DNA from: Limnohabitans sp. JirII-31
GTDB taxonomy: Bacteria > Pseudomonadota > Gammaproteobacteria > Burkholderiales > Burkholderiaceae_C
Direction of reading: 5' to 3'
DNA: 64,000 bases
Assembly (NCBI RefSeq): GCF_002778315.1
Contig: NZ_NESA01000006.1
Span: 1-64,000, forward strand
The notes under the pieces were generated by a model. It had not been told where the DNA came from. It saw only the letters and a list, made by a program, of their open reading frames with translations, and ran no database searches. The translations under genes and the position numbers were made by a program. Positions 36,828 through 48,372 of this stretch are shown in pieces (within the stretch, counting starts at the first letter, position 1; every line of letters starts with the position of its first letter).

Positions 36828-38039
36828 TCAGCCGCGGCGACGCGCAATTTCGGCCACCAATTGACGGGCCAGGCTGAGTTTGCTCGCATGGGGCAACGCT
36901 TGACTGCCTTGCGCGTCGACCAACAGCAACGCGTTGTCGTCCAAGCCGAACGTCGCAGGGCCAATATTGCCCACCAGCAACGGCACGCCTTTGCGCGCGC
37001 GCTTAGCCGTTGCGTGCTCCAGCAGGTCATGGCTCTCAGCTGCAAAACCCACGCAAAACAATGTCCCGTTTTGTGCCCGCTCAGACTGTGCGACGCCCGC
37101 CAAAATGTCAGGGTTTTCAGTGAACTGCAGTTGCGGCAATTGCCCTGAGCCGTCTTTCTTGATTTTTTGTGTCGCCACCTGAGCCAATCGCCAATCGGCC
37201 ACTGCAGCCGTTGCCACAAACACCGTGGCCTGATCCACATGCTGCGCAACAGCTGCTTGCATGTCCAAAGCCGATCGCACATCGACACGTCGCACGCCAC
37301 GTGGTGTGGCCTGATGAACAGGGCCAGCGACCAGCGTGACCTCAGCCCCCGCTTCGCGGGCGGCACGTGCAATCGCAAAGCCCATCTTGCCGCTCGACAA
37401 ATTGGTGATGCCGCGAACCGGATCGATGGCTTCGAACGTGGGCCCTGCCGTGACCAGCACATGCTGTCCTTGCAACACCTTGGGTTGAAAAAACGCCACC
37501 AAATCTTCTAATATTTCCTCGGGCTCCAACATGCGTCCGTCACCGGTTTCACCGCACGCCTGCTCACCCTGCCCGACATCCAACACATGCGCGCCATCGG
37601 CTCGCAACTGCGTCACATTGCGTTGTGTGGCGGGGTGTTGCCACATCTCACGGTTCATGGCGGGTGCCAATATCAAGGGGACACTTTGAATAGGTCGCGC
37701 CAAGCACATCAAACTGAGTAAATCATCGGCCCGCCCGTGCAGCAACTTGGCCATGAAATCGGCGCTGGCAGGTGCCACCACAATGGCATCGGCCTCCCGA
37801 CTCAAATTGATGTGCGCCATGTTGTTGGGCTCACGCCCGTCCCATTGCGACACATACACGGGACGGTTGCTCAAGGCCTGTAGCGTAACCGGCGTGATGA
37901 ACTGTGCCGCAGCCTCGGTCATCACCACCTGAACGCTGGCGCCCGCCTTGATCAACGCACGACACAGCTCCGCCGCTTTGTAGCAGGCAATGCCGCCACT
38001 CAGGCCCAACACAATATGTTTGTTTGACAGATCAGACAT
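36828..38039 (-). CDS. coaBC: Bifunctional phosphopantothenoylcysteine decarboxylase / phosphopantothenate-cysteine ligase
   Basis: A 403-residue fusion for two steps of coenzyme A synthesis. The N-terminal flavoprotein (CoaC, about 6-185) has [15 protein letters not shown], the active-site His in [12 protein letters not shown], and the substrate clamp PAMNREMW. The C-terminal CoaB part (about 190-403) begins [19 protein letters not shown] and has [10 protein letters not shown]. The start at 38039 ([16 protein letters not shown]) was chosen over a 62-codon extension that would cross the pyrG promoter. It is divergent from pyrG across 70 bases. Confidence 0.96.
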   Translation of the reverse strand: MSDLSNKHIVLGLSGGIACYKAAELCRALIKAGASVQVVMTEAAAQFITPVTLQALSNRPVYVSQWDGREPNNMAHINLSREADAIVVAPASADFMAKLLHGRADDLLSLMCLARPIQSVPLILAPAMNREMWQHPATQRNVTQLRADGAHVLDVGQGEQACGETGDGRMLEPEEILEDLVAFFQPKVLQGQHVLVTAGPTFEAIDPVRGITNLSSGKMGFAIARAAREAGAEVTLVAGPVHQATPRGVRRVDVRSALDMQAAVAQHVDQATVFVATAAVADWRLAQVATQKIKKDGSGQLPQLQFTENPDILAGVAQSERAQNGTLFCVGFAAESHDLLEHATAKRARKGVPLLVGNIGPATFGLDDNALLLVDAQGSQALPHASKLSLARQLVAEIARRRG

Positions 38040-38062
38040 GGGTCGCAATGTAGCAGAGCGCC

Positions 38063-39756
<1,694 letters not shown>

Positions 39757-39779
39757 GCACTTCAAACACAGGACACGCC

Positions 39780-40637
39780 ATGAAACTTTGCGGATTTGAC
39801 GTCGGTCTGAACCAGCCCTTCTTTCTGATTGCAGGCACCTGCTCCATCGAAGGCTTGGAGATGTCGCTCGATGTCGCAGGTCAACTCAAAGAAATTTGTT
39901 CGACCCTGGGTATTCCCCTAATCTACAAAGGTTCCTTTGACAAAGCCAACCGTTCCTCGGGCAACACCAAGCGTGGCCTAGGCATGGATGCAGGCTTGAA
40001 AATCCTCGACGAAGTACGCCGTCAAATTCAAGTGCCCATCCTCACCGATGTGCATGAAACGTCGCAAGTCAGCGCTGTCGCCAGCGTGGTGGATGTGTTG
40101 CAAACGCCTGCTTTTTTGTGTCGGCAGACCGATTTCATCCGTGCCGTGGCGCAATCGGGTAAGCCCGTCAACATCAAGAAGGGCCAGTTTTTAGCCCCTT
40201 GGGATATGAAAAACGTCATCGACAAAGCGCGTGACGCCGCGCGAGAAGCCGGCTTGCCAGAAGATAACTTTTTGGCCTGCGAACGCGGCGTGAGCTTTGG
40301 CTACAACAACCTGGTGGCCGACATGACCAGCTTGGCAGAGATGCGCAAGTCTGGCGCGCCTGTGGTGTTTGATGTGACCCATTCGGTGCAAAAACCAGGG
40401 GGTCAAGGCACCAGCAGTGGTGGCGCCCGTGACATGGTGCCGGTACTGGCGCGTGCAGGCGTTGCGGCTGGCGTCGCCGGGCTTTTCATGGAAACACACC
40501 CATGCCCGAACGAGGCCTGGTCCGATGGCCCCAACGCCGTGCCGTTGAAACACATGAAGGCCTTGCTGGAGACGTTGGTGGACTTGGATCGTGTGACCAA
40601 GAAGCACCCATTCCTAGAAAACAATTTCGGTATTTGA
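39780..40637 (+). CDS. kdsA: 3-deoxy-8-phosphooctulonate (KDO-8-P) synthase
   Basis: A 285-residue aldolase that condenses PEP and arabinose-5-phosphate for lipopolysaccharide inner-core synthesis. Typical segments are [31 protein letters not shown]-like ([11 protein letters not shown]), [13 protein letters not shown] and [18 protein letters not shown] metal-independent enzyme would have Asn at the first metal position; here Cys18 in AGTCSIEG suggests the metal-dependent class, as a cautious reading. It lies 23 bases after pyrG and 36 before eno. Confidence 0.96.
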   Translation: MKLCGFDVGLNQPFFLIAGTCSIEGLEMSLDVAGQLKEICSTLGIPLIYKGSFDKANRSSGNTKRGLGMDAGLKILDEVRRQIQVPILTDVHETSQVSAVASVVDVLQTPAFLCRQTDFIRAVAQSGKPVNIKKGQFLAPWDMKNVIDKARDAAREAGLPEDNFLACERGVSFGYNNLVADMTSLAEMRKSGAPVVFDVTHSVQKPGGQGTSSGGARDMVPVLARAGVAAGVAGLFMETHPCPNEAWSDGPNAVPLKHMKALLETLVDLDRVTKKHPFLENNFGI

Positions 40638-40643
40638 TTCTGA

Positions 40644-41957
<1,314 letters not shown>

Positions 41958-41969
41958 ACGGTCACACGC

Positions 41970-42242
41970 GTGCTACGCCCCCTCCACCTGGTTCTGATTG
42001 CCTTGCTGTTGGTACTGCAAGGCCAGATGTGGTTTGGACGTGGCAGCGTGCCCGATGTCATGCGTTTGCGCCAGCAACTGGCCGAACAAAAACAAAACAA
42101 TGCAGCCGCCCAATTGGCCAATGACCGGTTGGGCGCTGAGCTGCACGACCTCAAAGATGGCCTCGAGATGGTCGAAGAGCGCGCACGCACAGAAATCGGC
42201 ATGGTCAAGCCGAATGAAATTTTTGTGCAGATCGCGAAGTAA
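41970..42242 (+). CDS. ftsB: Cell division protein FtsB
   Basis: A 90-residue bitopic membrane protein of the divisome (FtsQLB complex). It has a short cytoplasmic N-terminus, one membrane helix (about 5-20), then a coiled coil (about 28-72) with the DLKDGLEMVEERARTEIGMV stretch and the conserved end KPNEIFVQI. The start is a GTG at 41970, 12 bases after eno; the position next to eno is conserved in many Gram-negatives. Confidence 0.93.
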   Translation: MLRPLHLVLIALLLVLQGQMWFGRGSVPDVMRLRQQLAEQKQNNAAAQLANDRLGAELHDLKDGLEMVEERARTEIGMVKPNEIFVQIAK

Positions 42243-42258
42243 CTGAGTTGTCCAGGGC

Positions 42259-42720
42259 ATGCAGATCGCCTTGCTCGGTGCCCCACGCACCGGAAAAACC
42301 CAACTGGCTCAAGCGTTGACACGCCATCTGCAGCCACAGCATGTGGAAGTGTTCGACGCGCCAGATATCACGCAACGCCCGCTGGCGCATGCATTCGACG
42401 TCACTTTGTTGTGTGGCTTGGATTTGCCAGACCCTGCTGCGACAGGGCATAAGCGCACAGCGGTTGAACGCGAAGCCATTGACCAACGCATTCGCCACCA
42501 ACTCGATACCGCGCAGATCGCCTACCAAGTGGTCTATGGCGTGGGTGCCGAGCGGCTGGAGAACGCTTTGTTTTGCATTGCACGCCAAGCGCCTGGGTGG
42601 GCCGCCACACCACAGCGCCCGCAAGCCCTGAACCGTTGGTCCGGTCCCTGCGAGCGTTGCGCTGATGGGGACTGCGAGCACCGGCTGTTCATGGACTTGC
42701 TGAGCAACAAATCTCGCTGA
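42259..42720 (+). CDS. P-loop protein with C-terminal Cys/His cluster, function unknown
   Basis: 153 residues. The N-terminus MQIALLGAPRTGKTQLAQAL is a clear Walker A (GAPRTGKT, 7-14), so it likely binds a nucleotide. The rest is short for an NTPase and shows no obvious Walker B. The C-terminus holds CERCADGDCEH: Cys131, Cys134, Cys139 and His141, spaced like a small zinc or iron-sulfur site. I do not recognise a named family. It follows ftsB by 16 bases and is convergent with hslO, a zinc/redox chaperone, seven bases away. Confidence 0.75.
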   Translation: MQIALLGAPRTGKTQLAQALTRHLQPQHVEVFDAPDITQRPLAHAFDVTLLCGLDLPDPAATGHKRTAVEREAIDQRIRHQLDTAQIAYQVVYGVGAERLENALFCIARQAPGWAATPQRPQALNRWSGPCERCADGDCEHRLFMDLLSNKSR

Positions 42721-42727
42721 TGCGGTC

Positions 42728-43702
42728 TCAGTGCAACGACGAAGGGCCTGGCACTTGTTGTTCTGTGCTGGTGAAAATTTGCGCTGCATCCACCGGGTCA
42801 TAGCGGTATTGCTGGCCACAAAAATCACAGCCCACCTCAATGTCGCCGCGCTCGGCCAAGATACTCTCCGCCTCGGCCACGCCCAGGCTGCGAATCATCT
42901 GACTCACGCGCTCACGGTTGCATGAGCAAGCAAAACGCGGGGTTTGAGGCTCAAAACGCACCACGGGCTCTTCCCAGAAGAGGCGCCGCAAGATGGTGTC
43001 TGCGTCCAAGGTCAACAACTCCTCGCGCTTCAAACTGGCGGCCAAAATAGCGATTCGGTTGTAGTCTTCGTTGCGACCAATCTCATCTTCATCGGCAGCG
43101 GTGGAGCGGGCGGACAAGTTGCCCTCGCCCATGACAGGCAAGCGCTGGATCAACAAACCTGCCGCAGTTTTGTCATCGGCTGCCAGCACCAAGGTGGTGT
43201 CGAGCTGCTCACTTTGCAGCATGTAATGCTCAAGCACCTGGTTGAACTGCATGAGTTTTTCGCGTTGATCCCCAAACAACGGAACCACACCTTGATAAGG
43301 CTGTTGTCCAGGCAACTTGTCTTTCGGATCCAGGGTAATGGCGCAACGCCCCTCGTTGTTCTGGTTCACCATCTCGGGCAAGCTGCTGGCGTCCCCAATG
43401 TCACCGACCACTTTGGCGGTGGCACGAAAGCTCAAATCGGGCTGCACTTCAACCACGGCCAGCTTCAAGGGACCATCGCCAAAAATTTGCATCACCAAAG
43501 CGCCATTGAATTTGATATTGGCTTGCATCAGCACAGCGGCAGCGGTCATCTCACCGAGCAAGTGGCGCACGGGCTCAGGATAGGCGCCGGTCTCGACATT
43601 GGCAGCGCGGCGCTTGAGCACCTCTTGCCAGACATCGGTGAGTTGCACCAGCATGCCTCGCACGGGCAAGCCATCAAACAAAAATTTATGGAGCTGAGTC
43701 AT
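42728..43702 (-). CDS. hslO: Redox-regulated chaperone Hsp33
   Basis: A 324-residue holdase that is activated by oxidation. The N-terminal domain has LFDGLPVRGMLVQL. The redox switch at the C-terminus is a CxC plus CxxC pair, Cys259/Cys261 (FACSCNRERV) and Cys292/Cys295 (GCDFCGQQY), which hold zinc when reduced. The ATG at 43702 was preferred to a TTG one codon earlier. It shares one base with the stop of the upstream gamma-carbonic anhydrase gene (TGATG), so the two are coupled. Confidence 0.95.
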   Translation of the reverse strand: MTQLHKFLFDGLPVRGMLVQLTDVWQEVLKRRAANVETGAYPEPVRHLLGEMTAAAVLMQANIKFNGALVMQIFGDGPLKLAVVEVQPDLSFRATAKVVGDIGDASSLPEMVNQNNEGRCAITLDPKDKLPGQQPYQGVVPLFGDQREKLMQFNQVLEHYMLQSEQLDTTLVLAADDKTAAGLLIQRLPVMGEGNLSARSTAADEDEIGRNEDYNRIAILAASLKREELLTLDADTILRRLFWEEPVVRFEPQTPRFACSCNRERVSQMIRSLGVAEAESILAERGDIEVGCDFCGQQYRYDPVDAAQIFTSTEQQVPGPSSLH

Positions 43703-44226
43703 CAAGCGATTTTCTTCAGTCCCAGCTTATGGCGCTGGGCATTGTCAATGTAGTGCTGCGCACTGCGGCGCAGTCCTGCGATTTGCTCAGGGGTGAGCTG
43801 GCGGACCGCCTTGGCGGGGCTGCCCAAGATCATCGATCCATCAGGAAATTCTTTGCCCTCGGTCACCAACGAGCCAGCACCCACCAAACAGTTTTTGCCA
43901 ATCTTGGCGCCGTTGAGCACGATGGCCCCGATGCCAATCAGCGATTCATCGCCAATCGTGCACCCATGCAACTGCACCATGTGGCCCACCGTCACATGCT
44001 TGCCCAAGGTCAAAGGCATGCCCACATCGGCATGCAGCACACTGCCGTCTTGCACATTGCTGCCTTCACCGATGGTGATCTTGTCCGAATCTCCTCGCAC
44101 CACGCTGCTGTACCAGACGCTGCTGTGCGCGCCCATCTCGACGTCACCCATCACTTGTGCGTTGTCGGCCACCCAGGCCGAGTCAGCCACGTGAGGCTTG
44201 AGCGCATCCAATTCATAAACAGCCAT
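43702..44226 (-). CDS. Gamma-carbonic anhydrase family protein (YrdA/PaaY-like)
   Basis: A 174-residue left-handed beta-helix protein built of hexapeptide repeats (about 15-135), forming a trimer with zinc at the subunit interface. The ligands are His65 (SVLHAD), His82 and His87 (GHMVQLHGC). Members may hydrate CO2 or have other roles; activity cannot be read from sequence. AGGA lies seven bases before the ATG at 44226. It is the first gene of a unit with hslO and is divergent from the ferritin-like gene. Confidence 0.88.
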   Translation of the reverse strand: MAVYELDALKPHVADSAWVADNAQVMGDVEMGAHSSVWYSSVVRGDSDKITIGEGSNVQDGSVLHADVGMPLTLGKHVTVGHMVQLHGCTIGDESLIGIGAIVLNGAKIGKNCLVGAGSLVTEGKEFPDGSMILGSPAKAVRQLTPEQIAGLRRSAQHYIDNAQRHKLGLKKIA

Positions 44227-44255
44227 GACACATCCTTTGCATGTTTGGGTAATTT

Positions 44256-44267
44256 CTACAATTGTAG
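44256..44267. promoter_or_regulatory. Perfect palindrome with overlapping divergent -10 elements
   Basis: CTACAATTGTAG is its own reverse complement and contains TACAAT, a good -10 hexamer, on each strand. It lies in the 43-base gap between the gamma-carbonic anhydrase and ferritin-like genes. On the plus strand the ATG is only seven bases after TACAAT, so that transcript could be leaderless. It may be a shared promoter, an operator, or both. Confidence 0.4.
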
Positions 44268-44269
44268 GG

Positions 44270-45070
44270 ATGCAGCTCAGATCCCATGCCCTCCAAGCCC
44301 TTTGTTTGGCACACCCACGTGACAAAGTGGATGCCGTTCAGAGCTTGTGGAAAAAGTCCCCCAGCTGGGTGCTTGACCCAACGCAGTGCATCGCATTGCC
44401 CCCCGAAGAGCTTCTACCAGGGCGTCCCGCGGCACCGCGCTTGGTGCCTCCTAAGCAGGTGGTCACACGTTCGCCCTTTACCCCTCAAGGATTGGCAGGT
44501 TTGATCCATGCCGTGTGTCACATTGAGTTCAACGCCATCAACCTTGCATTGGATGCCGTATGGCGCTTCGACAACATGCCCGAGAACTTCTACACCGACT
44601 GGATGCAGGTGGCCTTTGAGGAGTCACAACACTTTGAGCTGCTTCACACCTTGCTGCAAAGTTTGGGTTACCAGTATGGGGACTTTGATGCGCACGATGG
44701 CTTGTGGCAGATGTGCGAGAAAACAGCGGCCGATGTGTTGGCCCGCATGGCCTTGGTACCTCGTACGCTTGAGGCACGCGGGCTCGACGCCACACCCCTG
44801 ATTCAAAGTAAGCTACGCAAAGCCAACAGTCCTGGCGCTTTGCGTGCGGTGGAGGTTCTGGACGTGATCTTGCGCGACGAAGTCGGACATGTGGCGATTG
44901 GCAACCACTGGTACCGCTGGTTGTGCGCACAACGCGGACTAGACCCTGTCACGCTGTATGGCGAATTGGTGCTGCGCTACGAAGCACCTCGGCTCAAACC
45001 ACCGTTCAATACCGAAGCTCGTAAAAAAGCGGGCTTTACCGATACCGAACTGAATGACCTGTTGGGGTGA
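44270..45070 (+). CDS. Ferritin-like domain protein (DUF455)
   Basis: A 266-residue helical protein. Iron-ligand candidates of a ferritin-like four-helix bundle are visible: Glu86 (HIEFNAI), Glu117/Glu118 with His121 (EESQHFELL), and Glu204 with His207 (RDEVGHVAIG). DUF455 proteins are annotated near MiaE-like di-iron proteins, but their reaction is not known to me. The ATG at 44270 begins at the family-typical LRSHALQALCLA; an ATG at 44225 would overlap the divergent start codon. It is convergent with xerD, 12 bases away. Confidence 0.82.
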   Translation: MQLRSHALQALCLAHPRDKVDAVQSLWKKSPSWVLDPTQCIALPPEELLPGRPAAPRLVPPKQVVTRSPFTPQGLAGLIHAVCHIEFNAINLALDAVWRFDNMPENFYTDWMQVAFEESQHFELLHTLLQSLGYQYGDFDAHDGLWQMCEKTAADVLARMALVPRTLEARGLDATPLIQSKLRKANSPGALRAVEVLDVILRDEVGHVAIGNHWYRWLCAQRGLDPVTLYGELVLRYEAPRLKPPFNTEARKKAGFTDTELNDLLG

Positions 45071-45082
45071 ACACACCCAACG

Positions 45083-45985
45083 TCAGCCACGCGGGTGGTG
45101 TGCCGCATGCAAGGTTTTGAGGCGCTCGCGCGCAATGTGCGTGTAGATGGTGGTGGTGGAAATGTCGGCATGGCCGAGTAACAGCTGCACGGCACGCAAA
45201 TCAGCACCGTGGTTGAGCAAATGGGTCGCAAACGCGTGGCGCAGGGTGTGCGGCGACAACGGCACTTGCACGCCGGCCAACACGGCATAGCGTTTGATCA
45301 GTTGCCAAAACATGACCCGCGTCATGGCCTCGCCTGCATGCTGGCCACGCACCGTGACAAACAAAGCATCGGTCTGGTGCAGCTTAAGCAAAGCTGGCCG
45401 CGCTTGTGTCAAGTAACGTTGCAGCCATTCGCGGGCCACTTCACCAAACGGTACCAAGCGCTCTTTGCTGCCTTTGCCCATGACACGCAACACGCCTTCG
45501 TTGAGCCCGACATGCAAGGTTTTGAGCCCTACCAACTCGCTCACACGCAAGCCACTGGCATAGAGCAACTCCATCATGGTCCGGTCACGCACACCCAATG
45601 GCGTGTTCACATCGGGTGCGTTGAGCAAACTCTCGACATGGGCTTCGCTCAAACTCTTGGGCACGCGCAGCGGCTGCTTGGCCGCCAGCAGCTTGAGTGT
45701 GGGGTCGACCGTCACCAAGCGCTCACGCAAAGCCCAACGGTAAAAGCGCTTGAGCACCGTGAGGCGACGGTTGGCACTGGTAGCTTTGGTCTGGCTGTGG
45801 CGTGCCGCAAAGTAATCGTGTAAGTCTGCCTCTTGAGCAGCCAGCAAAGACCTGCTGCGCTTGCTCAACCAATGCGACAGGGCATTTAAATCACGTCGAT
45901 AAGCGGCCAGAGAATTGGCCGCTAAGCCGTCCTCCAGCCAGAGGGCATCGATGAAGGTGTCGATCTGCGAATCTACAGCGGCCAC
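45083..45985 (-). CDS. xerD: Site-specific tyrosine recombinase XerD
   Basis: A 300-residue recombinase that with XerC resolves chromosome dimers at dif. The N-terminal SAM-like domain (about 5-90) contacts DNA. The catalytic residues are all present: Arg147 (SGLRVSEL), Lys171 (MGKGSKER), His246 and Arg249 (HTLRHAFATHLL), His272 (LGHADI) and the nucleophile Tyr281 (IYTHI). Sequence and length fit XerD rather than a phage or integron integrase, and no mobile element surrounds it. Confidence 0.93.
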   Translation of the reverse strand: MAAVDSQIDTFIDALWLEDGLAANSLAAYRRDLNALSHWLSKRSRSLLAAQEADLHDYFAARHSQTKATSANRRLTVLKRFYRWALRERLVTVDPTLKLLAAKQPLRVPKSLSEAHVESLLNAPDVNTPLGVRDRTMMELLYASGLRVSELVGLKTLHVGLNEGVLRVMGKGSKERLVPFGEVAREWLQRYLTQARPALLKLHQTDALFVTVRGQHAGEAMTRVMFWQLIKRYAVLAGVQVPLSPHTLRHAFATHLLNHGADLRAVQLLLGHADISTTTIYTHIARERLKTLHAAHHPRG

Positions 45986-46015
45986 AAACGCCCTCCCAAC
46001 GGAGAAACGCCCAAG

Positions 46016-46978
46016 TTAATCGAGCGAGAGCTTTTGCTCAATCACCACGCGCTTGTAGACCTCATATTCAGCCTTCATCTGGGCCGCAAATTGCTCAGGC
46101 GTATTGGCCACGATCAACGAACCCGTGTCTTCGATGCGCTTGCGCACAGCGGGGTCTTCCAAGGCCTTCTTCACACCGGCGCTGACTTTATCCACGATGT
46201 CTTTGGGCAAACCTTTAGGTCCATAAATACCGTAATAAGCCATGCGGTTGACCGGCTCCAAGCCCACTTCTTTGAACGTGGGTACGTTCGGTAATACAGC
46301 CAAACGCTGAGGGGCAGCCACCACGATGGGCACCAAACGGTTGTCTTTGATGAAAGGCAAGGCCGAAGGCAAGTTGTCAAAAATCATCGGCACTTGACCC
46401 GCTACGGTGTCGTTGAGCGCCGGGCCTGCACCGCGGTAAGGAATGTGGGTGATGAAGGTGTTGCTGAGGTTTTTATACAACTCCATTTGCAAATGCCCAA
46501 TGCCACCCGTGCCCGACGATGAGTACGAGTACTTGCCGGGCGAGCGTTTGACTTCGGCAATAAACCCCTTGTAGTCTTTGGCAGGAAAACTCGGGTGCAC
46601 CGCAATGATGTTGGGCGTGGCCGCAATGTTGATGATGGCCGTGAAATCGGTCAATGCGTTGTAAGGGATCTTGGTGTTGATGGCGGGGTTGGCCGCCGTG
46701 GTCGACACAGTCGCCAGACCCAACGAGTAACCATCTGGAGGCGCCTTGGCCGTTTCGTTGGCCCCCACCACGCCGCCGCCACCTGCTTTGTTGATCACCA
46801 CCACCGTTTGGCCCAAAGCTTTGCCCAAAGGCTCAGCAATGACACGGGCAATGATGTCGGTGGTACCACCAGGCGCAAATGGCACCTGCAACTGAATAGG
46901 TCGGCTGGGATACGCCTGTGCCATCACAGCAGACGCTGCGAAACCAAGTAAGAGCCCGAACCCATGACGCTTGTGCAT
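46016..46978 (-). CDS. Tripartite tricarboxylate transporter (Bug) family substrate-binding protein
   Basis: A 320-residue periplasmic binding protein. The signal peptide ends at about residue 22 (AVMAQA), and the mature start [19 protein letters not shown] is the Bug-family hallmark (the two-loop carboxylate clamp). It binds an unknown organic acid. No tctA/tctB membrane genes are near; orphan Bug proteins are abundant in Burkholderiales. AAGGAG lies eight bases before the ATG at 46978. It is divergent from the AEC carrier gene. Confidence 0.92.
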   Translation of the reverse strand: MHKRHGFGLLLGFAASAVMAQAYPSRPIQLQVPFAPGGTTDIIARVIAEPLGKALGQTVVVINKAGGGGVVGANETAKAPPDGYSLGLATVSTTAANPAINTKIPYNALTDFTAIINIAATPNIIAVHPSFPAKDYKGFIAEVKRSPGKYSYSSSGTGGIGHLQMELYKNLSNTFITHIPYRGAGPALNDTVAGQVPMIFDNLPSALPFIKDNRLVPIVVAAPQRLAVLPNVPTFKEVGLEPVNRMAYYGIYGPKGLPKDIVDKVSAGVKKALEDPAVRKRIEDTGSLIVANTPEQFAAQMKAEYEVYKRVVIEQKLSLD

Positions 46979-47068
46979 ATCTGTACTCCTTGAGCAATAC
47001 CAAAACATAGCCCTGATCGTATCCGCAACTGCGCCTGACACCGACCTGCAAGCGGTTATTCTTGGCGG

Positions 47069-47974
47069 GTGAATTACGCTCAACTGCTCTTCCCCGATTT
47101 CTCATTGATTCTTTGCGGTTACCTGGTCTGCCGCTACACCGCACTCAACCGCACCGTCTGGGAGCAGGTCGAGAGTTTGGTGTACTTTTTTCTATTTCCA
47201 GTCTTGTTGTTTCACTCCATCGTGCGCAGCCCGTTGGACTTGAATGCCGCCTCTCACCTGATCATGGCGGGCCTCGCCTTGGGTGTCGGCAGCATCGGTT
47301 TGTCTTATGCCCTGCCTTGGCTGCCGCTGATTGGACGACACATGGACACACGGCTGCATGCGGCCAGTGCTCAGGTGGGCTTTCGCTTCAACTCGTTTGT
47401 GGCGCTGGCTTTGGCCGACCGCATTGCGGGGCCTCAAGGCTTGCTGTTGATTGCGGTGTTGATTGGCGTCTGTGTGCCCCTCTTCAACATTGGAGCAATC
47501 TGGCCCATGGCCAGGCACGGGCAGCGGGGCTTTGTGCGCGAGCTGTCACGTAACCCGCTCGTCATCGCCACCGCCTCAGGGCTGCTTGCCAACATCGTGG
47601 GCTTGCACATCCCCAATTGGACCGAACCCACCTTGCAACGCATTGGCGCGGCCTCACTGGCCTTGGGACTGATGGCCGCAGGTGCGGGCATGCAATTCGC
47701 CACGCTGGCACAAGCCAAGACCTTAGGCCTCGCATTACTCGCGATTCGTCACTTGCTGACGCCGCTCATGGCATGGGGCTTAGCGAACTGGTTTGCGCTC
47801 GACGCCACCCAAACCAGTGTGTTGCTGGCCTTTTCAGCACTGCCCACGGCATCCAGTTGCTATGTGCTGGCAACGCGCATGGGCTACAACGGGGCCTTTG
47901 TGGCTGGACTGGTGACGCTTTCCACCCTGTTGGGCATGTTCAGCCTACCGTTTGCCTTGGGAGTGTTGCGCTGA
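47069..47974 (+). CDS. AEC family transporter (auxin efflux carrier-like)
   Basis: A 301-residue permease with about ten membrane segments. The N-terminal half has [15 protein letters not shown] and the C-terminal half [18 protein letters not shown], typical AEC family features. Bacterial members carry organic acids such as malate or malonate; this substrate is unknown. The start is a GTG at 47069. Being divergent from a Bug binding protein hints at organic-acid uptake by this pair of genes, which is speculation. Confidence 0.85.
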   Translation: MNYAQLLFPDFSLILCGYLVCRYTALNRTVWEQVESLVYFFLFPVLLFHSIVRSPLDLNAASHLIMAGLALGVGSIGLSYALPWLPLIGRHMDTRLHAASAQVGFRFNSFVALALADRIAGPQGLLLIAVLIGVCVPLFNIGAIWPMARHGQRGFVRELSRNPLVIATASGLLANIVGLHIPNWTEPTLQRIGAASLALGLMAAGAGMQFATLAQAKTLGLALLAIRHLLTPLMAWGLANWFALDATQTSVLLAFSALPTASSCYVLATRMGYNGAFVAGLVTLSTLLGMFSLPFALGVLR

Positions 47975-48063
47975 AACTGCTGTCTTTTGTGGCACAATAT
48001 CGCGTTTTGCGGAAAGTGCGTTGAAATAGGTTGACGTGGCTACCGCAGCTGACAAGGAAGATC

Positions 48064-48321
48064 ATGAAAGAAGGCATTCACCCCAACTACCGCGAAGTTT
48101 GCTTCGTGGACATGTCCAACGGTTTCAAGTTTGTGACCCGTTCGTGCGCCAACACCAAAGAAATGGTGAAGATGGACGATGGCCGCGAGCTGCCCTTGTT
48201 CAAACTGGATACCACCAGCGAATCACATCCCTTCTACACAGGTACACAGAAATCTGTGGACAACATGGGTGGTCGCGTGGAACGTTTCCGCAACAAGTAC
48301 GGCAAAACTGCCGCCAAGTAA
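48064..48321 (+). CDS. rpmE2: 50S ribosomal protein L31, type B
   Basis: An 85-residue ribosomal protein. It has the L31 start MKEGIHPNYREVCFVD and the type-B signature ESHPFYTGTQKSVD followed by RVERFRNKYG. The zinc-binding CxxC pairs of type-A L31 are missing; only two isolated Cys remain. AAGGA lies before the ATG at 48064, which was chosen over an upstream in-frame ATG at 48031. A terminator follows. Confidence 0.95.
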   Translation: MKEGIHPNYREVCFVDMSNGFKFVTRSCANTKEMVKMDDGRELPLFKLDTTSESHPFYTGTQKSVDNMGGRVERFRNKYGKTAAK

Positions 48322-48341
48322 GCCACTCGCTCACTTCCAAG

Positions 48342-48372
48342 AAGGCAGCCCGACAAGGTGCTGCCTTTTTTT
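48342..48372 (+). terminator. Rho-independent terminator after rpmE2
   Basis: An 8-bp stem (AAGGCAGC at 48342-48349, GCTGCCTT at 48360-48367) with a ten-base loop is followed by a run of seven T. The next gene's ATG touches the last T. Confidence 0.85.

Noticed and set aside
45083-45985. Possible phage or integron integrase
   Set aside because: Sequence and length fit chromosomal XerD, and there is no attachment site, prophage gene or cassette array around it.
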